Assembly (NCBI RefSeq): GCF_009707545.1
Contig: NZ_WLYK01000001.1
Location: forward strand, 372,001-436,000
Origin: Nakamurella alba
GTDB lineage: Bacteria; Actinomycetota; Actinomycetes; Mycobacteriales; Nakamurellaceae
Length of the DNA: 64,000 bases
Direction: 5' to 3'
Part shown: positions 26,801-35,420 of the stretch, in pieces
How positions within the stretch are numbered: position 1 is the stretch's first letter
Layout: each line of letters opens with the position of its first letter
Position numbers and translations under genes: made by a program
The notes under the pieces: model-generated
The model's input: only the letters and a program-made list of their open reading frames with translations
What the model was told of the DNA's origin: nothing
Database searches by the model: none

Positions 26801-28573
26801 TTTCAGCGGCAGTCCCGAGGAGTTGACGATCCCGCTGACACCCTCGGCGACGTGCTGGAACCGGACGACATCGACCATGCCGCCTGGGGAATCGGGGTCG
26901 ATCAGGCCGATCCACTCGTAGCGCCCGTGCGCCGATGCGACCAGGACCTGGTACCCGCCGGAGTGCGAGATCTCGTACACCAGACCGGCACTCGTCCGGC
27001 GGAAGTCGATCCGGTTGCCGACGACGTCGGTGATGGCATGCAGCAGCAGGTTCTCGCCGAACCATCGGGTGATGTACTCGACCGGGTCGAGCACCTGCCA
27101 TCCGGTACCGTCACGACGCAGCTCCCACCGCCGGGATCCCCAGCGCGCCACCACGACTCCGCTTGCCGGCAACGCCGCGGCACCCTCGAAGAGCAGGGCC
27201 GATCCGTCCTCGGTGAGCAGCACCATGTCGTCGCCCGGCTGCGGCAGCAGGCGCTGATCCAGCGTCGATGCCCAGGACTGCCCGAATCCGCCGCCCCATC
27301 GGTAGGAGCTCAGATGGGTGCGGACCAGCACCAGCGGCAGCACCGACGGCAGCTCGAGATCGACGTGATGCATGACCATCTCGCCGGTGACCACGTCGAT
27401 CGGGTCGCTCGCGCAGGTGCGGCCGCGCAGCGGCATCCGGGTGCTCGCCGAGCCGAGCCCGGCATCACCTGCCCGCCCGCCTGCGGCCGCGGACCCAGCC
27501 GGAGCGGACCCAGCCGGAGCAGATCCCGCGCCCGCACCACCGGACGTCGCACGTGGACCACCGGACTTCGCGGCTCCGGAGCCGCCGGTACCGCCCGCCT
27601 TCGACCCTCCGCGCGCCCCGAGCGCACCCAGCCCGACCACCATGGCCAGGTCGGCCAGGGACGCCTCACCGGTCGCCACCTGGTACCCGGTCACCGCGAC
27701 ATCCGCTGCCATCACGGCCTTCGCCGCCCGCACTCCCGGGACGAGACCCAGCGCATCCAGGCCGATCTGGGACCAGGATCCCTCGCCGGTGGTCACCTTG
27801 ACGCCGACGTCCATGGCGACCGCGGCGGCGCCGGTGGCCAGCGCGATGGGCCCGGCGATCGGGGTGAAGATCGGGATCAGCGCCAGCACCCCGGCGATCC
27901 CGGAGATCGTCTTCAGCAGCGACGACAGGCCCTTGATCGCGTCGATCCGCTCGCGCACCCAGTCGGACACCGAGTCGCACAGGCTCTCGAACCACCCGGG
28001 TGGCTCCTCGAACCGCAGGTCCTGCGCCTTCCGGATCTCCGACACACAGGTCTGCACGGCGAGCGAGTGCTCGGCCTGCACGCCGTTGGCAGCGTCGATG
28101 GTCTGCTGCAGGACGGCCCGGGAGCTTTCGAGATCGGCGGTGGCGGCGGGTGTCCCGGAGACGTACGGCGCATCCGACCCGGGCGGGTCAGCAGCGTCAG
28201 CAGCAGCGGCAGCACTGTCGGCGGCCGTCGCCGAGGCGACATCCGCCTCGGCCGCACCGACCAGCGCCTGCTGGGCGTCCCGATCGGCGACCAGCCCGGT
28301 CAGCCGGCCCTGGAACTCCTCCAGCCGGTCGGCGTAGCCGGACAGCGCACCCGCGACCAGTGTCCAGGCCTGGGCGGTGGTCTCCAGGCGCGGCGGGAGG
28401 TCGGCGTCCATCCGCTCCCGGTAGAGATCGCCCTCGTCACCGGCGAACTCGGTGGCGTCCAGCCGCCGGATGTCGGCCGCCGCCGTCGATGTCGCGCCGG
28501 CGAAGCTGCTCCAGCCGGCCGCCGACGCCCTGATCTCCGCCGGGCTCCCACCCAGCACGAACGGATCCCCCAC
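23852..28573 (-). CDS. Rhs-repeat polymorphic toxin with RNase A-like C-terminal domain
   Basis: This encodes about 1573 residues. The first ~130 are a helical WXG-like, putative type VII export domain, and a hydrophobic stretch lies at about 217-262. A DUF6531 segment precedes many YD/RHS repeats. The core ends in RYLSPDPLGLSPAPDPHRYV and DPLGL. The last 143 residues (nt 23855-24283) are the toxin: GGGLKAHEGE, GHTLRWHVGK, SSFRDRRTAERL and YLIKTSFP. These fit the bacterial RNase A-like CdiA-CT family. GTG 28573 follows GGAGGGG and gives the usual N-terminus. The toxin part is much lower in GC than the core, a sign of tip exchange. Confidence 0.9.
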   Translation of the reverse strand: MGDPFVLGGSPAEIRASAAGWSSFAGATSTAAADIRRLDATEFAGDEGDLYRERMDADLPPRLETTAQAWTLVAGALSGYADRLEEFQGRLTGLVADRDAQQALVGAAEADVASATAADSAAAAADAADPPGSDAPYVSGTPAATADLESSRAVLQQTIDAANGVQAEHSLAVQTCVSEIRKAQDLRFEEPPGWFESLCDSVSDWVRERIDAIKGLSSLLKTISGIAGVLALIPIFTPIAGPIALATGAAAVAMDVGVKVTTGEGSWSQIGLDALGLVPGVRAAKAVMAADVAVTGYQVATGEASLADLAMVVGLGALGARGGSKAGGTGGSGAAKSGGPRATSGGAGAGSAPAGSAPAGSAAAGGRAGDAGLGSASTRMPLRGRTCASDPIDVVTGEMVMHHVDLELPSVLPLVLVRTHLSSYRWGGGFGQSWASTLDQRLLPQPGDDMVLLTEDGSALLFEGAAALPASGVVVARWGSRRWELRRDGTGWQVLDPVEYITRWFGENLLLHAITDVVGNRIDFRRTSAGLVYEISHSGGYQVLVASAHGRYEWIGLIDPDSPGGMVDVVRFQHVAEGVSGIVNSSGLPLKLSYDAACRVTGWEDRNGVWYAYVYDEESRCVRTSGREQLLSYGFSYGLGRTTVTDSTGAVSLHEYNEDGQVVRTVDPIGRTRSALYDSFDRVVTETDPLGRTVQYVRDSQGRLLERIEVDGSQVRIERDGHGRPARLTDQDGRVTTFEHDDLGNLLVETGPGDEVTRRTYRSTGVPATETDALGAVTVFDSDAAGRLTGITAPTGEVTRFELDAFGRTRRTVLPDGGAEIRSWTVEGRLAALFGPDGSVRRSRWDAEGNLVEEIDEVGAVTRWTIGMLDLPVSRTDPDGAVFRFEYDTELRLTGVVNPEGLRWSYEYDPAGQVVAETDFNGRRCTFAYDELGEPVLRRNASGQEVRFERDELGRISAKSTDQDTIRFEWNGRGDLMEAAGEHTSTLIGHDGDLAVELTDGMELLVGFDAVGAVSARRLPSGRETFWTYDPAGRVAALCTGGIDVTYSYDRAGRSIRRDFTGGLTVVDELDAVGDLVAQRAGSRDPAPGGGAAGPCGVASDVDGPVPAGSEVFRQPAFASEVPLDDGLPAGGNAEIRDLRIRRLADGTMIGSSDRSGSRSWELDPGGRVAVVGGPSGRERYGYDPSGNVVTADLDGVTERRTYDGTLLTRAGDVGYSYDADGRLISKRDVRTGESTHFVWDADDQLIRVDLPDGTSWFYSYDCMFRRRRKEHRTADGTVLEVVRFAWDEFRLMEEIREDGVTGWEYDDWTPILQHETGPGGEQLFAVLTDLAGSPTALVTVDGREVVWSSDPTLWGLSRGTGSDPSRCPLRFAGQYFDAETGLHYNLRRYYDPATGRYLSPDPLGLSPAPDPHRYVLNPTRWIDPLGLKCQSSDIVPGGGLKAHEGETPWERGHTLRWHVGKSEPELIQRMTDNPKVHKSSSFRDRRTAERLISRTLRKRKSDIDAWLASSSIDPLEIDDRSRLIIGTSIRRKGLKVTKLREYRVVLQKDATMPTGYLIKTSFPGLPKPVSTP

Positions 28574-28764
28574 GGACCACCCCTCCCACCCGTGCCGCGG
28601 CCCCGCGCCGCACGCCCCCTGCACCGGCCCCCGCCGGTGGATGATCACGCTAGCCAAGCCGCGAGCGACCGCCGGGAGTTGTGCACACAGCGCAGGTCAC
28701 AGGGGCCCGGAACGACAGATGCTCCACGCCACAGGTGGCGGGGAGCATCCGGGAGTTCGGGGGA

Positions 28765-30579
28765 TCAGTCCTTGGGGTAGAGCCCGTCGAGCACGTCCAT
28801 GTACTGCTTCTCGACCGTCTTGCGGCGCACCTTGAGCGACGGGGTCAGCTCGCCGTCCTCGATGGTGAGGTCGCGGGGGAGGACGGCGAACTTCTTCACC
28901 GTCTCCCAGCGGTCCAGCTTCGAGTTGAGCTCGTCGATGCCGCCCTGTACCAGGGCGGTCACCTTCGGGTCGGCGGCGAGCTCGGCGGGCGACCTGCCGG
29001 CCAGGCCGTTCCGCTCCGCCCACCCCTTGATCGCATCCGGGTCCAGGGTGATCAGGGCACTGACGAACTTGCGGCCGTCGCCGTGCACGATGATCTGCGA
29101 GGAGTACGGGAACACGGCCTTGAAGATGCCCTCGACCTTCTGCGGCGCCACGTACTTGCCGCCGGAGGTCTTGATGAGGTCCTTCTTGCGGTCGGTGACC
29201 CGGAGGTAGCCGTCGACCAGCTCGCCGATGTCGCCGGTGTGCAGCCAGCCGTCGGCGGACAGCACCTCCTCGCTGGCCTGCTGCAGGTTGTGATAACCGC
29301 GCATGACACCGCCGCCACGGATGAGGATCTCGCCGTCGGCGGCGATGATGAACTCGGTGCCGGGCAACGGCGGGCCGACCGTGCCGATCCGGACGTCCTG
29401 CGGCAGGTTCACCGCGCAGGCGGCGGAGGTCTCGGTCAGCCCGTAGCCCTCCAGGATCACCATGCCGGCGCCGTCGAACCACTCGGCGACCTCGCGGGCC
29501 AGCGGGGCGGATCCGGAGACGAAGAACTTGATGCGGCCGCCCATCGCGGCGCGGATCTTGGTGAAGACCAGCTTGTCGGCCAGCCGCAGTTTGAACCCGA
29601 GGGCGCCGCCGACCTCCTTGCCCTGCTGCCGGACCTTCGACGCCGCCAGGCCGACGCCGACCGCCCAGTCGAAGATCTTGGCCTTGAGGCCGCCCTCGCC
29701 CTGGGTGCGCAGGGTGACGCCGGACTTCACCTTCTCGAAGATGCGCGGGGCGCCGGCCATGAACGTCGGCTTCACCTTCGCCAGGTTCTCCACGATCGTT
29801 GTCAGGTCGCCGTGAACCGCTGTGCAGAAACCGATCTCGAGCTGCATGCCGATCAGCATCTTGCCGAAGACGTGCGAGAGCGGCAGCCACAGGTACTGCA
29901 GGTCGTCCTCCTGCAGGATGCCGAGCTTGGAGACGGCGCTGCCCTCGTAGCTCCAGTTGGCGTGCACCAGCCGCACGCCCTTCGGCCGGCCGGTGGTGCC
30001 GGAGGTGTAGATGAGGGTGGCCAGGCTCTCCGGCCCGACGGTGCCGATGCGGTCGGTGACGGTCGCCTTGTCCTTGGCCAGCCGGGCCTTGCCGCGGGCG
30101 ACCAGGTCGGCCCAGGCCAACACCTCGACTCCGGAGTCGCCGCCGAGCGAGGCCGCCTCGCCGGTCATCGAGACCACTGCGCGCAATCCGGGAAGGCTGC
30201 CGGAGAGCACCTTCTCGACCTGGGCGGCGTCCTCGGCGATGACCACCACCGACTCCGAGTCGGCCAGGATGTAGTTGACCTCCTCGGCCTCGGTGGAGGG
30301 GTAGACCGTGGTGGTCGCCGCGCCGGCGCACATGATCGCCAGGTCCGCGAGGATCCACTCGATCCGGGTGGACGAGGCGATCGCCACCCGCTCCTCGGAC
30401 TGCACGCCGAGATCGACCAGCCCGGCGGCGAGTTCCCAGACCTTGTCCCGGGTCTGGGCCCAGGACAGGCCCTTCCACTCCTCGCCGTCCAGGTACTTGA
30501 AGGCAGCGCCGTTGGGCGTGGCCTCGACCCGATCGACGAACTGCTGCGCGAACGACACGCCGCCGGTCGTGGTGGGCAT
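28765..30579 (-). CDS. Long-chain fatty-acid-CoA ligase (AMP-binding, FadD15-like)
   Basis: This 604-residue acyl-adenylate-forming enzyme activates fatty acids to acyl-CoA. The AMP-binding P-loop is YTSGTTGRPKG, followed by the adenine motif GYGLTETSA, the hinge WLHTGDIGELVDGYLRVTDR and the C-terminal lysine region SLKVRRKTVEKQY. The order and length match the FadD15 / long-chain AMP-dependent synthetase group. ATG 30577-30579 has GAGGAGGACGAGG immediately upstream. It lies 115 bp downstream of the LLM oxidoreductase on the same strand and may be cotranscribed, but the spacing allows its own promoter. Confidence 0.95.
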   Translation of the reverse strand: MPTTTGGVSFAQQFVDRVEATPNGAAFKYLDGEEWKGLSWAQTRDKVWELAAGLVDLGVQSEERVAIASSTRIEWILADLAIMCAGAATTTVYPSTEAEEVNYILADSESVVVIAEDAAQVEKVLSGSLPGLRAVVSMTGEAASLGGDSGVEVLAWADLVARGKARLAKDKATVTDRIGTVGPESLATLIYTSGTTGRPKGVRLVHANWSYEGSAVSKLGILQEDDLQYLWLPLSHVFGKMLIGMQLEIGFCTAVHGDLTTIVENLAKVKPTFMAGAPRIFEKVKSGVTLRTQGEGGLKAKIFDWAVGVGLAASKVRQQGKEVGGALGFKLRLADKLVFTKIRAAMGGRIKFFVSGSAPLAREVAEWFDGAGMVILEGYGLTETSAACAVNLPQDVRIGTVGPPLPGTEFIIAADGEILIRGGGVMRGYHNLQQASEEVLSADGWLHTGDIGELVDGYLRVTDRKKDLIKTSGGKYVAPQKVEGIFKAVFPYSSQIIVHGDGRKFVSALITLDPDAIKGWAERNGLAGRSPAELAADPKVTALVQGGIDELNSKLDRWETVKKFAVLPRDLTIEDGELTPSLKVRRKTVEKQYMDVLDGLYPKD

Positions 30580-30694
30580 CCTCGTCCTCCTCGACGTCGC
30601 GGTGGGGCTGCTCCCACCTGCTCTCCTGCTACGACCCTACGTGGTCGCGGCGGATCCGACACGCCCGGAGCAGGCCTCGAGCCGGCCCGCGGCC

Positions 30695-31711
30695 TCAGAT
30701 CCGGAGCTGCGGGGCGACCTCGGCGGCGAAGCGGGCGGTGGTCGCCGCGACGAGATCCGCGGGTGCGTCCCGGGATCCGGCGACCATGACGATGCGGTCC
30801 AGGCCGAGGTCGAGCAGCGAGCACAGCCGGGACGCGCACACCTCCGGCGGCCCGACCACGGCGAAGCGACCGACGAAGTCGTCGTCGAGCACCGCGACGT
30901 GGCCGGCATCGCCCAGGCCGTGCCGTGCCTCGTCGTACTGAACACCGACCGACCGGACGACCGCGGCGTCGGCCTCGGTGAAGTCGGCCGGCGCCGGATG
31001 CATCGACGAGAAGTGCACGAAGATCGCGGTGCTGCCGCGGACCAGGTCGCAGGCCACGTGCACGTCGTCGTGCACCGCGATGTTCAGGTACGCACCGATC
31101 CGCAGGTCCGCCGGATCCATGCCGGCGGCCGTCCGGGCCTGCCGCGCGGTGGCCACGGCCGTGGCAATCCGCTGCTCGTCGGCGCCGACGGTCAGCATGA
31201 CGCGGTCGGCGTGCACCGCGGCGTCCGCGACCGTGCGCGGCCCGGTGGCGGCGACCTCGACCGGGACCGGTGGGCACCGGCCGTCGGCAACGGCATCGGC
31301 GATCCAGCCGATCCGCCCCTCACCGGTGCCGTCACCACGCAGGAAACCGCTTGCTGCGACGACGAACTCGCGCAGCTGACGGGCACCTGGCGCCGCCAGC
31401 CCGGCCTGGGCCAGTGCCGAGTCACCGCGGCCGATGCCGAGCACCATCCGGCCGCCGGACTCCAGCTGCAGGGTGGCCGCCGCGGCGGCGGCCACGGCGG
31501 GATGTCGGGTGACCGGGTTGATCACCCCGGTGCCGAGACCGAGCGTGCTCGTCCGACCGGCCAGCACGGCGAGTTCGACGAACGGATCGGCGACCAGGTG
31601 CTGGCTGTCGGCGAGCAGCATGCCGTCGAAGCCGAGGTCCTCGGCGACGGCCCCGGCGTCCGCGGTCCGGCCCGGGACCGGGAACCCGTGCAGCCAGACC
31701 TGACCGGTCAC
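30695..31711 (-). CDS. LLM-class flavin-dependent oxidoreductase
   Basis: This 338-residue protein of the luciferase-like monooxygenase superfamily uses FMN or F420. It begins VWLHGFPVPGRTADAGAVAE. Barrel motifs DGMLLADSQHLVADP, LGLGTGVINPVTRHP and MVLGIGRGDSALAQAG match the F420-dependent branch common in actinobacteria. The GTG at 31709-31711 overlaps the transglutaminase stop by 4 bp, so the two are translationally coupled. That makes it an apparent fourth member of the ATP-grasp/alpha-E/transglutaminase operon. Cofactor and substrate cannot be fixed from sequence. Confidence 0.9.
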   Translation of the reverse strand: MTGQVWLHGFPVPGRTADAGAVAEDLGFDGMLLADSQHLVADPFVELAVLAGRTSTLGLGTGVINPVTRHPAVAAAAAATLQLESGGRMVLGIGRGDSALAQAGLAAPGARQLREFVVAASGFLRGDGTGEGRIGWIADAVADGRCPPVPVEVAATGPRTVADAAVHADRVMLTVGADEQRIATAVATARQARTAAGMDPADLRIGAYLNIAVHDDVHVACDLVRGSTAIFVHFSSMHPAPADFTEADAAVVRSVGVQYDEARHGLGDAGHVAVLDDDFVGRFAVVGPPEVCASRLCSLLDLGLDRIVMVAGSRDAPADLVAATTARFAAEVAPQLRI

Positions 31712-32676
31712 CGCAGCCGGGTGACCCGCACGGTGACCGTGTTCCCGGTGGCATCAGGTCCGGCGTAGACGCCCTTGACCGGCGGGACGTCGGTGTAGTC
31801 GCGGCCACGGCCGACGACCACGTGGGCCAGTCCGGGAGGGGCACCGTTGGTCGGGTCGAAAGCGTTCCAGGCCCCGTCCCACCACTCGACCCAGGCGTGC
31901 GACTGGCCGACGACCGCGCGGCCGATCTCCGACTCGGGCGCCGGGTGCAGATACCCGGAGACGTACCGGGCCGGGATGCCGGTGGCCCGGATCAGTGCGC
32001 AGACAAGGTGGGAGAAGTCCTGGCAGACACCGCGTTTCTCCTCCCAGGCCTCGACCGCGGAGGTGTGCACGCCGGTGGCGCCCTGTTCGTAGCGGACCAC
32101 CCGGCGGACCAGGTCGCAGGCCGCGCGCGCCGCATCGGCCGGCGTCGCCGCCTCCTCGCGGATCTTCTCGGCGCGCCCGGCCAGCTCGTCCGACAGCTCG
32201 GTGAGAGCGGTGGGGGTGAGGAACTCCTCGAACCGGTCGTTCGCGTCGCTCGCGGACAGCTCCTCCCACGAGAGCGGTTGGCGTGCAGGATCTTCCGGCG
32301 GTGTGAAGGTCTCGACGGTGGAGGTCGAGGTGATCGTCAGGTGCCGGTGCGGCCGGTGCAGGTCGAACGCGGCGACCCGGGTGCCGTAGTAGTCGGCGTA
32401 CGCGGTCACACCCTCGAACGGATCGATCTCCATCCGGGAGGACAGCACCGACTGGCCCGGCTCCTCCAGCGGTTGCATGCGCACCTCATTGTAGGAGGTG
32501 GTGACCGTGTCCGGGTAGGTGAGTTCGGTCCGGTGGACGATCATCAGTCGCCACATCTCGGTCGGGTACCACAGGCCCTGCGTCTGGGTCTGGGTGTGCG
32601 CCTGGGTCTGCTGCTGAGTGGCGTACAGCGGGGTCGCGTATTCAGCCGTGAAGTCAGGCATCTCGGACGAGGTCAT
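31708..32676 (-). CDS. Transglutaminase-like protein
   Basis: This 322-residue protein has an N-terminal beta domain (about 40-125) and a transglutaminase-like cysteine protease core. The catalytic triad is C218 (RGVCQDFSHL), H260 (GQSHAWVEWW) and D274 (FDPTNG). It corresponds to Rv2409c of M. tuberculosis. Residues 20-33 are unusually Gln/Thr-rich (TQQQTQAHTQTQTQ). ATG 32676 has GGAG 11 nt upstream; a later ATG 15 bp in is possible. It lies 52 bp after the alpha-E gene and overlaps the LLM gene. The family may make or cut isopeptide/amide bonds; the substrate is unknown. Confidence 0.92.
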   Translation of the reverse strand: MTSSEMPDFTAEYATPLYATQQQTQAHTQTQTQGLWYPTEMWRLMIVHRTELTYPDTVTTSYNEVRMQPLEEPGQSVLSSRMEIDPFEGVTAYADYYGTRVAAFDLHRPHRHLTITSTSTVETFTPPEDPARQPLSWEELSASDANDRFEEFLTPTALTELSDELAGRAEKIREEAATPADAARAACDLVRRVVRYEQGATGVHTSAVEAWEEKRGVCQDFSHLVCALIRATGIPARYVSGYLHPAPESEIGRAVVGQSHAWVEWWDGAWNAFDPTNGAPPGLAHVVVGRGRDYTDVPPVKGVYAGPDATGNTVTVRVTRLR

Positions 32677-32728
32677 CGGTGGGTGCTCCGGTTCGGCCGG
32701 GGGCGAGCGGTGGGCATCGGTGCGCGGC

Positions 32729-33703
32729 TCATCCGACGACCGCCGGGATGTCCGTCGCACCGATGTTCGCCCAGGTGACGTCGTCCCCGCGGCGGAAGAA
32801 CGAGGTGGTGACGGCATTGTGCGCACTGGCCACGGTGCGCTGCAGCGAGGACAGCAGCGACTGCAGTTCGGTGGTCAGCTCGGTGCCGGTGCGGTAGTCC
32901 AGTCCGGTCCGGGTGCGGCCGACAATGCGTCGCGCGCTGGACGGGTCGCGGCGCGGGTCCCGTTGCTGCGCACCGACTCCCGACTCCAGCTCGGCCAGCG
33001 ACGACTCGGCGGCGGTCAGGGCCCGCAGCACCGACCGCGGGAAACGCCGGTCCAGCAGCACGAACTCGATCGCCGTGCGCGGCCCCACGGACCCGCCGTG
33101 GTCGCGGACGTAGGGCTCCCAGCCGCCGCACGCCGACACCAGCGCCCGCCACGGCGGCACCGAGCCGGTCTGCGAGTCGGCGGCGGCCAGCAGCCGGATG
33201 GTCATGTCCGCCCGCTCCAGGGCGCGGCCGACGGCGAGGAAGTGCCAGCCCTCGTCGTGGCTCATCACCTCGTCGACCAGACCGGCGGCGATCGCACACC
33301 TTTCGCCGACCCAGCGCAGGTAGGTGTGCGGGCCGCCGCCGGTGGCGGTGCGGCCGCGCAGTCCGTGCCAGGTGACGTTGAGGCACTCCCACACGGACAG
33401 CGGCAGCGTGTCGCGGACGCCGCGGGCGTTGTCCCGCGCCGCGATCAGCGCACCGGACACCGACGACGCCTTCTCGGTGTCGAACACCAGGGTCCGCACC
33501 AGGCGGCCGGAGTCGGCGCCCTCCAGATCGGCGTCGCCGGTCAGCCCCATCGAGTCGACCAGCGACCGGATCACCTGGTGGTCGGTCTGCCAGGAACCGG
33601 TGGGCAGCAGGTGCAGGTAGGTGTCCAGGATCCGCGCGGTGCAATCCGCCCGCTCGACGTGCCGGCCCAGCCAGTACAGCGATTCCGCGATCCGGCTCAG
33701 CAC
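32729..33703 (-). CDS. Alpha-E domain protein
   Basis: This 324-residue, almost entirely helical protein begins MLSRIAESLYWLGRHVERAD, the hallmark of the alpha-E domain. Further conserved motifs are FDTEKASSVSGALIAARDNARGVRD, in short pieces, and the C-terminal FFRRGDDVTWANIG. It corresponds to Rv2410c. GTG 33703 is chosen because it lies inside the last codons of the ATP-grasp gene (7-bp overlap), giving coupled translation. Comparative genomics (Aravind group) groups this domain with circularly permuted ATP-grasp and transglutaminase proteins in a predicted peptide-synthesis or tagging system; biochemistry is lacking. Confidence 0.92.
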   Translation of the reverse strand: MLSRIAESLYWLGRHVERADCTARILDTYLHLLPTGSWQTDHQVIRSLVDSMGLTGDADLEGADSGRLVRTLVFDTEKASSVSGALIAARDNARGVRDTLPLSVWECLNVTWHGLRGRTATGGGPHTYLRWVGERCAIAAGLVDEVMSHDEGWHFLAVGRALERADMTIRLLAAADSQTGSVPPWRALVSACGGWEPYVRDHGGSVGPRTAIEFVLLDRRFPRSVLRALTAAESSLAELESGVGAQQRDPRRDPSSARRIVGRTRTGLDYRTGTELTTELQSLLSSLQRTVASAHNAVTTSFFRRGDDVTWANIGATDIPAVVG

Positions 33704-35337
33704 GTCGTGGTCCCCCTGGAATCGGTACCGGCCTGCTGCTGCTGGCCCTGCTGGCCGCGCAGCGGTTGCTGCTCGAAGGTCGGTGTGATCGGTGGTTCGA
33801 AGAAGAACCCGCCGGTCAGTTCGGAACTGGTCTGCTGACCCACCGGCACCCCGGACTCGGTCCACGGCAGTTCCTCGACCTCGGGCGCCGGGACGTGGTA
33901 GTCGCCGGCGTCGGCCAGCACCCAGGTGTCCTTGGACCCGCCGCCCTGCGAGGAGTTGACCACCAACTCGCCCTCGGGCAGCGCCACCCGGGTCAGCCCG
34001 CCGGGCAGCACCCACACGTCGTTGCCGTTGTTCACCGCGAACGGGCGCAGGTCGACGTGCCGCGGCCGCATCTTGTCGCCGATCAGCGTCGGCACGGTGG
34101 ACAGCGCGATCTCGCGCTGGGCGATGAACCCGCGCGGGTTCTCCAGGATCGCCTCGCGGGCCTTGGCCAGAGTGGCGGAGTCGGCGCGGGAACCGATCAC
34201 GATGCCCTTGCCGCCGGAGCCGTCGACCGGCTTCACCACCAGCTCGGTGAGGTGTTCGAGCGCGTACTCGCGGTGGTCGGGCACCTCCATCCGGTAGGTG
34301 TCCACGTTCGGCAGGATCGGGTCCTCGCCGAGGTAGTACCTGATGATGTCCGGGACGTAGGTGTAGACGAGCTTGTCGTCGGCGATGCCGTTGCCCACCG
34401 CGTTCGCGATGGTCAGGTTGCCGGCCCGGGCGCAGTTGACCAGGCCCGGCGAACCCAGCAACGAGTCCAGCCGGAACTGCAGCGGGTCGAGGAACTCGTC
34501 GTCCACCCGGCGGTAGATGACGTGGACCGGCATCTCGCCGGCGGTGGTCCGCACGTAGACCCGGTTGTTGCGGCAGATCAGGTCCCGGCCCTCGACCAGC
34601 TCGACGCCCATCTCCCGGGCGAGCAGCGTGTGCTCGAAGTACGCCGAGTTGTAGACACCCGGGGTGAGCACCACGACCGTCGGGTCGCTGACGTTCGGCG
34701 GCGCCACCGCGCGCAGCGCCGCCAGCAGCCGCGCCGGGTACTCGGCGACCGGCCGCACGTCCTGGTCGGCACCGGCCTCGCCCAGCACCTGGGCGACCGC
34801 CTGCCGGTTCTCCAGCACGTAGGACACGCCGGACGGCACCCGGACGTTGTCCTCCAGCACCCGGAAGGTGCCCTTCTCATCGCGGATCAGGTCGACGCCG
34901 GAGATCACGATGCGGGCGCCGTCCTGCGTGGACATCCCGGCGACCTGCCGGTGGAAGTGCGGGGAGGTGGTGACCAGCCGGCGCGGCACCACCCCGTCGT
35001 CGAAGATCCGGCCGGGCCCGTAGCAGTCGGCCAGGAACATCTCGAGCGCCTTGACCCGCTGCGGCACCCCCTGCTGCACCGTCTGCCACTCGGCGGAGGT
35101 GACGATCCGCGGGATCAGGTCCAGCGGGAACGGGCGCTCGACACCACCCAGTGCGAAGGTGATGCCCTGGTCCAGGAACGTCCGGCCCATGATGTCGGCG
35201 CGGGCCTTCAGATCGGCCGCGGTGAGCTGCTGCAGCGTTCCGTAGACCGACTCGTAGGCCGTCCTGATCTCACCCGGGCCGGCGAACATCTCGTCGAAGG
35301 CCCGGCCGAACGGGTATTCCGCGAAGAGGTCGGCCAT
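33697..35337 (-). CDS. Circularly permuted ATP-grasp protein
   Basis: This is the Rv2411c-type protein, 546 residues from ATG 35337. Motifs are FDEMFAGPGEIRTAYESVYG, DCYGPGRIFDDGVVP, VLEDNVRVPSGVSYVLENR and VVKPVDGSGGKGIVIG, the last a nucleotide-binding loop. Such proteins are predicted amino-acid or peptide ligases using ATP. The C-terminus is Gln-rich (LRGQQGQQQQAG). The start is uncertain. ATG 35337 is preceded by TAGCGT and a 7-nt gap, a leaderless pattern. ATG 35373 and ATG 35403 (AGGAC nearby) extend it by 12 or 22 residues. It heads a four-gene overlapping or tightly packed operon. Confidence 0.92.
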   Translation of the reverse strand: MADLFAEYPFGRAFDEMFAGPGEIRTAYESVYGTLQQLTAADLKARADIMGRTFLDQGITFALGGVERPFPLDLIPRIVTSAEWQTVQQGVPQRVKALEMFLADCYGPGRIFDDGVVPRRLVTTSPHFHRQVAGMSTQDGARIVISGVDLIRDEKGTFRVLEDNVRVPSGVSYVLENRQAVAQVLGEAGADQDVRPVAEYPARLLAALRAVAPPNVSDPTVVVLTPGVYNSAYFEHTLLAREMGVELVEGRDLICRNNRVYVRTTAGEMPVHVIYRRVDDEFLDPLQFRLDSLLGSPGLVNCARAGNLTIANAVGNGIADDKLVYTYVPDIIRYYLGEDPILPNVDTYRMEVPDHREYALEHLTELVVKPVDGSGGKGIVIGSRADSATLAKAREAILENPRGFIAQREIALSTVPTLIGDKMRPRHVDLRPFAVNNGNDVWVLPGGLTRVALPEGELVVNSSQGGGSKDTWVLADAGDYHVPAPEVEELPWTESGVPVGQQTSSELTGGFFFEPPITPTFEQQPLRGQQGQQQQAGTDSRGTTTC

Positions 35338-35420
35338 GGCCGGAACGCTAGGTTCGGCGTGTTGCACGGTCATGACACTGCATTGTGGACCTGTTACGTG
35401 CATGTGTCCTGGGCGGGTGG

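Noticed and set aside
24629-28780. Very long open frame (over 1380 codons) on the plus strand
   Set aside because: It is antisense to the rhs gene, whose RHS/YD repeats, ribosome site and toxin domain are clear. The plus-strand product is low-complexity and resembles no family.
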